Below, piece by piece: positions 15,123 through 22,840 of a DNA stretch of 41,842 bases. A model generated the notes under the pieces. The model was given only the letters and a program-made list of their open reading frames with translations. It ran no database searches and was not told the origin of the DNA. This stretch comes from Phycisphaerae bacterium (GTDB taxonomy: Bacteria; Planctomycetota; Phycisphaerae; Sedimentisphaerales; Anaerobacaceae). A program made the position numbers and the translations under genes. The DNA is taken from positions 1-41,842 of the forward strand of contig JADHXR010000059.1 in assembly GCA_016782865.1 (NCBI GenBank). The letters are read 5' to 3'. Within the stretch, counting starts at the first letter, position 1, and the number at the start of each line of letters is the position of its first letter.

Positions 15123-15266
15123 CTTCGCTCGGTCGAAATGACAGAATGTTGCTTCGCTCGGTCGAAATGACAGAATGTTGCTTCGTTCGGTCGAAATGAC
15201 AGAATGTTGCTTCGCTCGGTCGAAATTACAGAGTGTTGCTTTGTTCGGCCGAAATGACGGAATGGT
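15123..15266. repeat. Five-copy 29-bp minisatellite
   Basis: Period 29 with unit CTTCGCTCGGTCGAAATGAC plus AGAATGTTG. Copies start at 15123, 15152, 15181, 15210 and 15239; copies 1 and 2 are identical, copy 3 differs by one base, and copies 4-5 are more diverged. There are no unique spacers, so it is not CRISPR. The unit matches the dispersed CTTCGCTCGGTCGAAATGACA repeat of environmental genomes. It fills the gap between two convergent genes. Confidence 0.9.
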
Positions 15267-15299
15267 CGCGAAACCCTCGAAGCACGGCAATAGCGCTGC

Positions 15300-16091
15300 T
15301 CAGCCGGTCACTATCTCGATATTGTCCATCTGGCCGTGCAGGCCGTCGGACAGGGTCAGGTACAGCAGCTTTTTGGGGTTGTGTCCCAGAAGCTCGCTGC
15401 CGATAGTATCGACCGCGACCGGATCGAAGCCGGCGAGTATGAGGCCGAGTTTCTTTGGCGTGCCGGACAGGTGCATCCCCGTCAGCGCAACCGAGGCATC
15501 CACCACCGACAAGTCGGGCTTCTTGTATCGGCAGATGTCCACGACGGATTTGTCCGTCGAGGGACTGTGCAACTGGGCCTTGTTCCATCCGCCGGCGTAG
15601 AATTCCCCCGGTGCGATGCCGAACATGTTCTTCATCGCAATGGTCGTCTTGGTGAAGCTGTGATCTTTGAGCACCGGCAGCGAAATTACGAACGCCTGGC
15701 GCACGATGCACGGTATATGGAATTGTCTCAACTGCAGGGCATCTTTGTCTTCGAGGAGGGTCGTTTCAGCGTCGTTGAAGTCGATCAATTCCAAGCCGAG
15801 CTTGTCGGCCAGGTCCACATATCCCAGAGCGGCGAAGATGTCGGCGGTTACCCCGCTGCCGCAGCCCTCACCTATGGCGATTTGGGCCTTAGTATGGGCC
15901 TTACAGTAATTGTAGACCGCCTCGGCGGCTTCGACGCTCGTTGTGACCGGCGGAGGCGAAGAATTTGTCAGGTTCGGCTTGATGATGATAAGTCCGTCTC
16001 GCGGCAACTGATCGGCGGCTCCGAGCAAATCGAGGGCCTTGGCGATGCTGCGCGAATAGTCTGTGAAGTTTACTTTGGCAATCCGGCTCAT
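15300..16091 (-). CDS. DUF362 domain protein, 263 aa
   Basis: Uncharacterised family often linked to Fe-S chemistry. Recognisable features: IIIKPNLTNSSPP (about 36-48), IAIGEGCGSG (about 91-100), VLKDHSFTKTTIAMKNMFGIAPG (the family's signature, about 160-182), and GFDPVAVDTIGSELLG near the C-terminus. Many DUF362 proteins add a C-terminal ferredoxin domain; this one does not. No signal peptide. ATG 16091 has GAGG five bases upstream on the minus strand and a plausible promoter at 16131-16159. It diverges from the ABC transporter operon, and is convergent with DUF3616 across the minisatellite. Confidence 0.85.
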   Translation of the reverse strand: MSRIAKVNFTDYSRSIAKALDLLGAADQLPRDGLIIIKPNLTNSSPPPVTTSVEAAEAVYNYCKAHTKAQIAIGEGCGSGVTADIFAALGYVDLADKLGLELIDFNDAETTLLEDKDALQLRQFHIPCIVRQAFVISLPVLKDHSFTKTTIAMKNMFGIAPGEFYAGGWNKAQLHSPSTDKSVVDICRYKKPDLSVVDASVALTGMHLSGTPKKLGLILAGFDPVAVDTIGSELLGHNPKKLLYLTLSDGLHGQMDNIEIVTG

Positions 16092-16130
16092 AAGTCCTCA
16101 ATCATATTGCGGTTAACAGTTTCGAACAAA

Positions 16131-16159
16131 ATGATGCGGGCGAAGGTATTGACTGTCAA
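16131..16159 (-). promoter_or_regulatory. Promoter candidate for the DUF362 gene
   Basis: On the minus strand: TTGACA (plus-strand 16154-16159), 17-bp spacer, CATCAT (16131-16136). The -35 lies inside the 11-mer GACTGTCAAGA (16151-16161), whose exact inverse at 16246-16256 carries the -35 of the opposite promoter. Confidence 0.45.
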
Positions 16160-16247
16160 GAATTTTCGCTTAGATTTGTCCGGCCCTGCAGCTACGTAAG
16201 CAGGTCGCCAGAAGTAAACTTGAAATCTGCTTTTGTCCAGTTATGTC

Positions 16248-16275
16248 TTGACAGTCGGGATTTTTTGAGTAGATT
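16248..16275 (+). promoter_or_regulatory. Promoter candidate for the Gld-type ABC operon
   Basis: TTGACA (16248-16253), 16-bp spacer, TAGATT (16270-16275). Expected start near 16282, giving a leader of about 60 bases to ATG 16344. Shares the block TCTTGACAGTC, in opposite orientation, with the divergent DUF362 promoter. Confidence 0.5.
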
Positions 16276-16343
16276 TGTACAACTCCGCAGCAGTTAGGCT
16301 GGATTGCGGGGCAAAATTGGTTCTGTGTTTTGTGGAGAAAGAT

Positions 16344-17081
16344 ATGATAGAAGTCAAAGAACTTCGACGCCGTTTCGGGCCGGTCGTTGCTGTTGACGGT
16401 ATATCGTTCAATGTCGAAAAAGGAGAAGTTCTCGGTCTGCTCGGGCCTAACGGCGCCGGCAAGACCACCGCGATGCGAATCCTGGCCTGTTTTCTCAAGC
16501 CCGACAGCGGGACGGCGTCGGTATGCGGACATGACATTCTGACGGACCCGACCGCAGTCAAGAGGTCGCTGGGATATTTGGCCGAAAATGTGCCGGCATA
16601 CAGCGAGATGACGGTGGGAGGCTTCCTGAACTTCGTCTGCGACGCCCGAGAAATCAGGGGCAGGGCGCGCAAGCAGGCGCTCGACCGTGTGGTTCCGGCT
16701 TGTTCGATCGAATCGGTATACCATCAGACCATCGATACGCTGTCAAAGGGATACAAACGCCGTGTCGGGCTGGCCCAGGCACTCATTCACGATCCCAAAG
16801 TGCTGATTCTCGACGAACCCACCGACGGCCTGGACCCCAACCAGAAACATGATGTCAGAAAGCTCATAAACAAGATGGCCAAGGACAAGTGCATTATTAT
16901 CTCGACCCACATCCTCGAAGAGGTGGAGGCCGTGTGCACGAGAACGATAATCATTGCCAAAGGCCGGGTACTGGTGGATTCAACACCCAAGGACCTGAAG
17001 GAAAAGCACCAGTGCAGTCTCAATAGCGTCTTTCGCAAAATCACCACAACCAAAACCGTCAAGAGCGCTAAGAGCGCATAA
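16344..17081 (+). CDS. ABC transporter ATPase, GldA-like
   Basis: ATP-hydrolysing subunit of an ABC-2-type exporter. Walker A GPNGAGKTT (34-42), signature LSKGYKRRVGLAQAL (about 134-148), Walker B VLILDEPTDGLDP, and the switch His in IISTHILEEVE. 245 aa from ATG 16344, supported by GGAGA about six bases upstream; the frame extends to 16275 without need. The C-terminal tail TTTKTVKSAKSA is short and basic. The permease follows after 57 bases and a GldG-like protein after that, an arrangement first seen in Bacteroidetes gliding genes gldA-gldF-gldG. In planctomycetes this cluster is common without gliding; the cargo is unknown. Confidence 0.93.
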   Translation: MIEVKELRRRFGPVVAVDGISFNVEKGEVLGLLGPNGAGKTTAMRILACFLKPDSGTASVCGHDILTDPTAVKRSLGYLAENVPAYSEMTVGGFLNFVCDAREIRGRARKQALDRVVPACSIESVYHQTIDTLSKGYKRRVGLAQALIHDPKVLILDEPTDGLDPNQKHDVRKLINKMAKDKCIIISTHILEEVEAVCTRTIIIAKGRVLVDSTPKDLKEKHQCSLNSVFRKITTTKTVKSAKSA

Positions 17082-17138
17082 AGGGTTACTGTGTGAATGA
17101 CAAGCGTGCAGTTGCACTTTTGTTGAGGAGCATAATAA

Positions 17139-17870
17139 ATGAATAGTTTCATGGCAGTGTTCAAGAGAGAATTAAAGGGCTACTTTGCGACACCTGTCGC
17201 CTATGTGTTTCTCGTGATTTTCCTGTTCTTCTCAGGATACCTCGCGTTCAAGGAAGGGTTCTATGAGATGCGGCAGGCGGATATGGGAGCTTTTTTCAAG
17301 AATTTACCGCTGTTGTTCGTTTTCATGGTGCCGTCGACGGCGATGCGGCTCTGGTCCGAAGAGCGAAAGGTCGGCTCGATCGAGCTGCTGCTGACTCTGC
17401 CGATAACGATAACACAGGCGGTCCTGGGCAAGTTCTTTGCCGCCTGGCTTTTCCTGGGGATCGCACTCGCGCTGACTTTTCCGATGGTGATAACGGTCAG
17501 CTACCTTGGTGACCCCGATGTCGGTCTGATCATAACGGGGTACTTAGGCAGCTTGTTAATGGCCGGCGGCTTTCTCGCTATCGGCTGTTTCTTCTCGGCT
17601 CTGAGCAAGAATCAAGTGGTCAGTTTCGTCTTGTCAGTGGTCGCCTGTGCCGTGCTTGTGTTCGCGGGCATGCCTTCAACATTAAACTACCTTTCGACTT
17701 TCCTCCCGGCCGGACTTGTCTCGGCCATAGAGGGCATGAGTTTTCAGACGCATTTCGAGTCGATTCAGAAGGGACTGCTTTGGTTTGGGGACCTTTCGTA
17801 TTTCGTACTGTTGATCGTCGGGTGGATTGCCGCCTGCACTATTGTTTTGGATGAAAGGAAGGCAAGATAA
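17139..17870 (+). CDS. ABC-2 type permease, GldF-like
   Basis: Membrane subunit of the exporter, 243 aa with about six hydrophobic segments, the first at residues 17-36 (FATPVAYVFLVIFLFFSGYL) and the last at about 218-235. The conserved cytoplasmic stretch MRLWSEERKVGSIELLLTLPIT (about 68-89) typifies the ABC-2 family in which the ATPase contacts the permease. Ribosome site GAGGAG about nine bases before ATG 17139. Its stop TAA shares one base with the next gene's ATG (TAATG at 17868-17872), indicating coupled translation with the GldG-like gene. Confidence 0.92.
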   Translation: MNSFMAVFKRELKGYFATPVAYVFLVIFLFFSGYLAFKEGFYEMRQADMGAFFKNLPLLFVFMVPSTAMRLWSEERKVGSIELLLTLPITITQAVLGKFFAAWLFLGIALALTFPMVITVSYLGDPDVGLIITGYLGSLLMAGGFLAIGCFFSALSKNQVVSFVLSVVACAVLVFAGMPSTLNYLSTFLPAGLVSAIEGMSFQTHFESIQKGLLWFGDLSYFVLLIVGWIAACTIVLDERKAR

Positions 17871-19855
17871 TGAACCGAACGATACGAGCCATTGTTGGAG
17901 CAGGCCTTGTCCTGGTAATTATTTTCTCTGCGATAAGCGTCACCCAGAACATTGGAAAATCTCTCAAACTTGATATTACCGACCAGCGGCTTTACACGCT
18001 TTCTGACGGGACAAAATCAATCCTGGGCAAGCTCAATCAGCCCATCACAGCCAAGCTGTACTATGCGAAGACCGCCGCGTTGAAGGGGCCGGACCAGATC
18101 AGATTCTTCAACAATTACTACGAGTTCGTAAGAGCTTTGCTGGAAGAATACGTCTCGGCCTCTAACGGCATGGTCGAGCTGGAGATCGTCGATCCGCGGC
18201 CCTTCTCCGACGACGAGGCACAGGCGATGAAATACGGCCTGCAGCGATTCCCGATCACTGAAGAGGAGAGCTTCTTCTTCGGCCTGGTTGTGCAGACACA
18301 ATTCGGGGTCGAGAAGGCCATACCGTTTTTCTCGCCCGAGCGGCAGAATTTTGTCGAATACGATGTGAGCTACCTGATAGACACCGCAGTCACGCGCCAG
18401 AAGCGAAAGATAGGCGTGCTAAGCTCGCTGCCTGTAATGGGTGACGACGTCAGCGGGTATATGGCCGAGATGATGATGAGACAGGGCCAGCAGCCCAGAC
18501 CGGCGTGGACCTTTGTCGAGCAGTTGCGCAAACAATATGAAGTCGAGACTGTGGCCACAGACACGAACGACATAAACGACATCGACATTCTGCTGGTCAT
18601 TCATCCCAAGGGTTTGCCTGAACCGACATTGTTCGCGATAGACCAGTTCGTTCTCAAGGGCGGCCGGACAATCGTATGCGTCGATCCTCACTGTTTCATG
18701 GACCGCCCGCCGCAGGGTATGCAAATGCAGATGCAGATGCAGCATTCGAGCAGTTCGGAGTTGAACAAGCTTCTGAAGAGCTGGGGGCTTGAAATGCCCG
18801 CAAGCACATTTGCCGGGGACAGAAACCTGGCGTTGAAGGCTTCGATGCGTGCCAACCAGAGACCGGAGAACATCATCGGCTATCTCGGCCTGACGCCGGA
18901 AGGCAGTTGTTTCGCAAAGGACCATGTGGTCACGGCCGAACTTAACAATGTGAGGTTTCTGTTCTCCGGCGTGCTCAATGAGGTCGCAGATTCGAGTGAC
19001 GCCAACAATGTGAGCCCTGGCATCGAGCGGACGCCTCTTGTCACAACGAGCAGCAGGGGCAACACGTTTACTATAAGCGGCCCGTACGAGTTGATGTTCC
19101 TGGACGGCCCGAGTTTGATGAAGAAATTCGTCGATGGCGCCAAGCCCGTGTCGATGGGCTATCTGGTCACGGGACGTCCTAAGAGCAGCTTTCCCGACGG
19201 TATCGAGGTTGAAAGTGAGTCTCCCGATCCGAACGATCCGAACGAGACGGTGACAACAACCACGCAAGTCGCAGGTCTGACCGAAGCTGAGGAAGATTGT
19301 GCGATTGTCGTCTTCTCTGATGTCGACTTTATCAGCGACGCGATAGCTTACCAGACTTCCTTCTTTGGCAAGATGGTCGTCGGGGACAATAGCACTCTGA
19401 TGCTGAACGCTATCGAGGACCTGAGCGGGTCGAGCGATTTGGCTTCGATCAGGTCGAGAGGCAACTTCAAGCGGCCGTTTAAAGTGGTCGACGATATTGA
19501 AAAGCAGGCCGAAGCAGAAACGGCTGCGGAGGTGGACAAGATCAATACGCAGATCGCAGGCTTCCAAGGGGAGCTGCAAAACGTTCTCACCACGGCCAAG
19601 CAGGGCGAGGAAGAGGTTATCGGCAGCACGATTGTGCTGAAGAAGAAGGAGCTTGAATTGAAAATCCACCAGGCCCAGCGCCAGTTGCGTCAGGTAAGAA
19701 TGACCAGACGCGAGCGGATCGAGCAATTGGGCAACAAGCTTCGCCAGGCCAACATGCTCGGCGCGCCACTGGTCATACTGGTCATTGCAGTCGCGTTGGG
19801 TCTGTGTCGAAGCGTGCGGAAGAGACATTATATCAGTCATGCAAGCGATGCTTGA
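17870..19855 (+). CDS. GldG-family ABC-transporter-associated protein
   Basis: Auxiliary membrane protein of the exporter, 661 aa. A first transmembrane helix (residues 8-25, IVGAGLVLVIIFSAISVT) and a last one (about 630-648, GAPLVILVIAVALGLCRSV) flank a large extracytoplasmic part. The N-terminal half has the family landmarks LDITDQRLYTLSDGTKSIL and VELEIVDPRPFSDDE and resembles the ABC_transp_aux domain. A Gln/Met repeat (MQMQMQMQ, about residues 284-291) comes from CAGATG tandem repeats. A coiled coil of about 100 residues precedes the last helix (EKQAEAETAAEVDKINTQI ... KKKELELKIHQAQRQLRQV). It overlaps the permease by one base. DUF4340 follows after 184 bases. Confidence 0.88.
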   Translation: MNRTIRAIVGAGLVLVIIFSAISVTQNIGKSLKLDITDQRLYTLSDGTKSILGKLNQPITAKLYYAKTAALKGPDQIRFFNNYYEFVRALLEEYVSASNGMVELEIVDPRPFSDDEAQAMKYGLQRFPITEEESFFFGLVVQTQFGVEKAIPFFSPERQNFVEYDVSYLIDTAVTRQKRKIGVLSSLPVMGDDVSGYMAEMMMRQGQQPRPAWTFVEQLRKQYEVETVATDTNDINDIDILLVIHPKGLPEPTLFAIDQFVLKGGRTIVCVDPHCFMDRPPQGMQMQMQMQHSSSSELNKLLKSWGLEMPASTFAGDRNLALKASMRANQRPENIIGYLGLTPEGSCFAKDHVVTAELNNVRFLFSGVLNEVADSSDANNVSPGIERTPLVTTSSRGNTFTISGPYELMFLDGPSLMKKFVDGAKPVSMGYLVTGRPKSSFPDGIEVESESPDPNDPNETVTTTTQVAGLTEAEEDCAIVVFSDVDFISDAIAYQTSFFGKMVVGDNSTLMLNAIEDLSGSSDLASIRSRGNFKRPFKVVDDIEKQAEAETAAEVDKINTQIAGFQGELQNVLTTAKQGEEEVIGSTIVLKKKELELKIHQAQRQLRQVRMTRRERIEQLGNKLRQANMLGAPLVILVIAVALGLCRSVRKRHYISHASDA

Positions 19856-20039
19856 GAAGAAAGCACGAAGCACTAAACTCTAAACCTGTCCTGAGCGAAG
19901 TCGAATGGATCCGAAACAAATTCAAATGACAGAAATCCAAAATTCCAAACGTTTAAGTCATTCGGCAATTCGAGGTTTGATTGTTTCGAGAGTCTGTTTT
20001 CGAATTTCTGGTTTGAACAATAAATCGGGAGTCTTGTAG
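19856..20039. repeat. Repeat-bearing gap inside the ABC cluster
   Basis: Holds CCTGTCCTGAGCGAAGTCGAATGG (the CCTGAGCGAAGTCGAA dispersed repeat) and AAATTCAAATGACAGAAATCC followed by CAAAATTCCAAACG, another recurring intergenic type. GGGAG at about 20028 is the ribosome site for the next gene. No clear terminator, so DUF4340 may still be read from upstream. Confidence 0.45.
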
Positions 20040-21251
20040 ATGAGTGATAAGAAACTTACGATATTGGCTGTTGTTGCGGTTTTTATGGTGCTGTGGGCTG
20101 TAGTGCAGTCTCGTCTCGCGAACAGGCGGACAATACGAACAGACGAGCCAGCCTACCTCATTCAGGGTCTGGACCCGGCAGGAATCGGAGCCATTGTCTT
20201 AGGCAAAGGTGACGACGCGGTGACGCTCAAACGCCAGGGCAATGGCTTCGTTGTCGACAGCAAGGACGGCTACCCCGCCAAGACAAGCGAAGTGAACAGT
20301 CTCATCTCCAAATGCCTGGAAATCAAGACCACACAGCTCATTACCGAAGATTCGAAGAACCACGAAGATCTCGAGGTAACCGAGGACAAGGCGCGCACGG
20401 TAGTGAAGTTTTTCAAGACGGCCGACCCGAATTCGGCGGTACTGGCCGGCGTGGTCGTGGGCAAGACCGAAGAGCTTGGTCAGGGTACTTACGTGAGATT
20501 GCTCTCAAGCGACAGCGCCGTGAGCAACAGGGTCCTGGCCGCGTCGGATGTCCCGTGGATCGCCGACGGAGCCATGACCTACATCGAGCAGGAACTCATC
20601 TCAGCAGAGAGCGACGAGATCGTATCGGTAACAGTTGGCTCGCCCGACGGGGCATTCACACTGAAGAAAGAGGGCGACAGCGACGATATCGTATTGGTCG
20701 AGACGCCGGCAGGCAAGAAACTCAAGGAAAGTGACGGTCGGAGCGTTCTTACAGCTTTGACGAGCCTGAGGTTCGACGATGTAAAGAAGAAACCGGCAGA
20801 TATGACCTTCGAGAGACACTACGTCTGCAAACTCAAAGATTCGACCGAGTACACGCTGCGAATAGCCAAGCAGGATGAAAAGACATACATCGCCTGCGAG
20901 GCAAACTTCACCGATACCGCCCCCGTTACAAAGGGCGCCGACGTCGAATCCGAAGAGGAACTCAAAGCCAAGGAAGCCAAGCTGCTCGCCCGGGACGAGG
21001 CAGAGAAATTTACCACGAAGCATCAGGCGTGGATTTATGAGATCGCCGACTACAAGGCCAACAACCTGACCAAAGAACTCGCGGATTTGCTCGAAGACGC
21101 AGAGCCCGAGGAAGAAAGTGGTGCTGTCGATCCCAACGCCGTGATGCCCGATCTTATTAATGTGCCGCTGAGTCTGGATCCCAACGCCGTGATGCCCGAT
21201 CTTATTAATGTGCCGCTGAGTCTGGATCCCAACGCGGCCAAGATCGAATAA
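20040..21251 (+). CDS. DUF4340 exported or membrane-anchored protein
   Basis: Unknown function; DUF4340 proteins regularly follow GldA/F/G-type genes and probably belong to the same envelope complex. One N-terminal membrane anchor (residues 5-22, LTILAVVAVFMVLWAVVQ). The body (about 40-330) repeats a beta-rich pattern (IVLGKGDDAVTLKRQGNGFVV; VTVGSPDGAFTLKKEGDSDD). The tail is acidic (LLEDAEPEEESG) and then contains two exact copies of a 16-residue unit DPNAVMPDLINVPLSL plus a partial third, encoded by perfect 48-bp tandem repeats at 21129-21224. GGGAG upstream supports ATG 20040. The next gene starts only ten bases after its stop. Confidence 0.85.
   Translation: MSDKKLTILAVVAVFMVLWAVVQSRLANRRTIRTDEPAYLIQGLDPAGIGAIVLGKGDDAVTLKRQGNGFVVDSKDGYPAKTSEVNSLISKCLEIKTTQLITEDSKNHEDLEVTEDKARTVVKFFKTADPNSAVLAGVVVGKTEELGQGTYVRLLSSDSAVSNRVLAASDVPWIADGAMTYIEQELISAESDEIVSVTVGSPDGAFTLKKEGDSDDIVLVETPAGKKLKESDGRSVLTALTSLRFDDVKKKPADMTFERHYVCKLKDSTEYTLRIAKQDEKTYIACEANFTDTAPVTKGADVESEEELKAKEAKLLARDEAEKFTTKHQAWIYEIADYKANNLTKELADLLEDAEPEEESGAVDPNAVMPDLINVPLSLDPNAVMPDLINVPLSLDPNAAKIE
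21129..21238 (+). repeat. Perfect 48-bp tandem repeat within the DUF4340 gene
   Basis: Units 21129-21176 and 21177-21224 are identical at DNA level; a third begins at 21225 and diverges after about 11 bases. In-frame, so copy-number change adds or removes 16 residues. Confidence 0.95.
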
Positions 21252-21260
21252 GGATTGTAC

Positions 21261-22499
21261 ATGAACACTCCCAATCACACGCACAGTCGTTGTATTCTTA
21301 GCCTCATGTTGTTTGCTGGTGTATTGGTGCCGTCGCGCTGCTCACTTGGCGTCGGAGTGCGCAAGGCCCCGAAATTCGTCACTCATCGTATCGGCAAGTT
21401 CCGAAGCGAGGCTTGCAGCGTTGGGGACCTCAACAATGACGGCAAGCTCGATATCGTCGCCAGCCCCTACTGGTATGAAGCCCCCAACTGGAAGCCGCAC
21501 CAATTCCGCTCCCTCGAGGGCAGAGTCGATGAGAAGGGCAAGACCTACGCCGTCGATGAAAAGGGTGTAGGCTATTGGGACGATTTTATGAATCTGCCGC
21601 TGGACGTTGACGGTGACGGTTTGCTCGATGTGGTGACATGCTCGTGGTTCAGCAAGCAGATCGACTGGCACCGCAACACCGGCTCAGAAGGCGGGCAATG
21701 GCCCGTCATCCTCGGTGAAAAGAACGGCAACTACGAGTGCGGCGACCTCTGGGACATCGATGGTGACGGCAAGAAACTCGAGATACTTGCCCACACCAAA
21801 GATACCAAGTGGTACGAAGCCGGCGTGAAGGCTGACGGCAAGCGGGGATTGATCAGGCACAACGTGTCGGAGAATCAGAACCTCTTCGGCGGAGGTGTCG
21901 GTGATATAAACGGTGACGGCCGTCCCGACATCGTCAGGCCGGACGCATGGTACGAGGGACCGGCCGATCCGCGTAAGGGCTCATGGCGAGAACACCCCCT
22001 GGCGGTCGGCAGCCTTACCGAAGGCAAAGCCGAGCATACGCCTCAGATATGGGTCTACGACGTTGACGCCGACGGACGCAACGATATCGTGACCAGCTCG
22101 GCGCACGCACACGGAATCTTCTGGTATGGGCAAGAACGAGAGGGTGAACAGATATCCTGGAAACAACACGTGATCGACAAATCCTGGTCCCAGGTTCACA
22201 GCATAACACTGGCCGACATGGACAACGACGGCGATCTTGACCTCTTTACGGGAAAACGATTCTTCGCTCACAACGGCAGCGATCCGGACGCCCATGCTCC
22301 CCTCGGCATTTACTGGTATGAACTGAGACGCGGCGCCTCCGTCCGCTGGAGAAAACATGTCATCTCCCTCGGAGAGCACATCAGCCCAAGCCTGAGCATC
22401 CCCGTGGTGGATCTCGACGGTGATGGAGATCTCGACATCGTTGTCACAGGCAAATGGGGCGGCCCGGTCTATCTCGAGAATACTGATAGATCGAACTAG
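21261..22499 (+). CDS. Exported FG-GAP/VCBS-repeat protein
   Basis: Predicted secreted beta-propeller, 412 aa, likely calcium-binding. Signal peptide residues 1-29 (MNTPNHTHSRCILSLMLFAG...). Six or more DxDxDG-type loops mark the repeats: DLNNDGKLDIV, DVDGDGLLDVV, DIDGDGKKLEI, DINGDGRPDIV, DVDADGRNDIV, DMDNDGDLDLF, DLDGDGDLDIV. Aromatic motifs YWYEAPNWKPH and FWYGQEREG alternate with them. AAGGA six bases upstream decides ATG 21261 over the TTG at 21255. It starts ten bases after the DUF4340 stop, so it may be co-transcribed with the ABC cluster. Its stop TAG forms part of the left arm of the palindromic element at 22497. Function beyond surface binding cannot be told. Confidence 0.88.
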   Translation: MNTPNHTHSRCILSLMLFAGVLVPSRCSLGVGVRKAPKFVTHRIGKFRSEACSVGDLNNDGKLDIVASPYWYEAPNWKPHQFRSLEGRVDEKGKTYAVDEKGVGYWDDFMNLPLDVDGDGLLDVVTCSWFSKQIDWHRNTGSEGGQWPVILGEKNGNYECGDLWDIDGDGKKLEILAHTKDTKWYEAGVKADGKRGLIRHNVSENQNLFGGGVGDINGDGRPDIVRPDAWYEGPADPRKGSWREHPLAVGSLTEGKAEHTPQIWVYDVDADGRNDIVTSSAHAHGIFWYGQEREGEQISWKQHVIDKSWSQVHSITLADMDNDGDLDLFTGKRFFAHNGSDPDAHAPLGIYWYELRRGASVRWRKHVISLGEHISPSLSIPVVDLDGDGDLDIVVTGKWGGPVYLENTDRSN

Positions 22500-22681
22500 G
22501 CTCTTTCGGAAAACTCCGTCGTCGGCCCGAGAGCGAGCGGTTTTTCGCCTGGCAAAGCTTGTCCCGAGCGACGCCGAGGGAACTGAAGCAGGCGATGTTG
22601 GTTCTATCGTCGATGCAGCCGGATGCAGTCAGGCGGAAAATAAGCCGCTCGAAGCCAGATCGAGTCTTCCGACAGAGCCTA
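22497..22681. repeat. 185-bp palindromic element with 20-bp inverted ends
   Basis: Left end TAGGCTCTTTCGGAAAACTC (22497-22516) and right end GAGTCTTCCGACAGAGCCTA (22662-22681) match as inverted repeats at 18 of 20 positions. Similarity continues inward for about 30 more bases on each side (GAGCGG...CGCC against GGCGGAAAATAAGCCGCTC). It contains no gene, and its left end supplies the stop codon of the preceding FG-GAP gene. It may be a MITE-like unit or a structured RNA region. Confidence 0.6.
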
Positions 22682-22760
22682 ACAGTCAAGAAGGTAAAAC
22701 AATGGCAATCCTAACAAAGGCGCCGCCCGCCCTGCCGGCCCTATCGCCGCAGCTTTTTCA

Positions 22761-22788
22761 TTGACTTGCCACCGCCGTCCGGTATAAT
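22761..22788 (+). promoter_or_regulatory. Strong sigma-70-type promoter for the prepilin-like gene
   Basis: TTGACT (22761-22766), 16-bp spacer, perfect TATAAT (22783-22788). Start expected near 22795, about 46 bases before ATG 22841. Confidence 0.75.
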
Positions 22789-22840
22789 AGCTGTGTATTG
22801 TCTTTCATCAACTCACTTGAAGGAAAGGTGGAATGTGACT

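Noticed and set aside
15123..15266. CRISPR-like periodic repeats
   Set aside because: The 29-bp units are directly adjacent with no unique spacers, and no cas genes are present. It is a tandem minisatellite.
18419..19873. 484-codon minus-strand frame opposite the GldG-like gene
   Set aside because: A shadow frame; the plus frame has the transmembrane helices, the coiled coil and the one-base coupling with the permease.
22497..22681. Integron attC site, because GCCTAAC appears at the right end
   Set aside because: The core-site order is reversed (TAGGC at left, GCCTAAC at right) and the left core is imperfect; no integrase or cassette array is seen.
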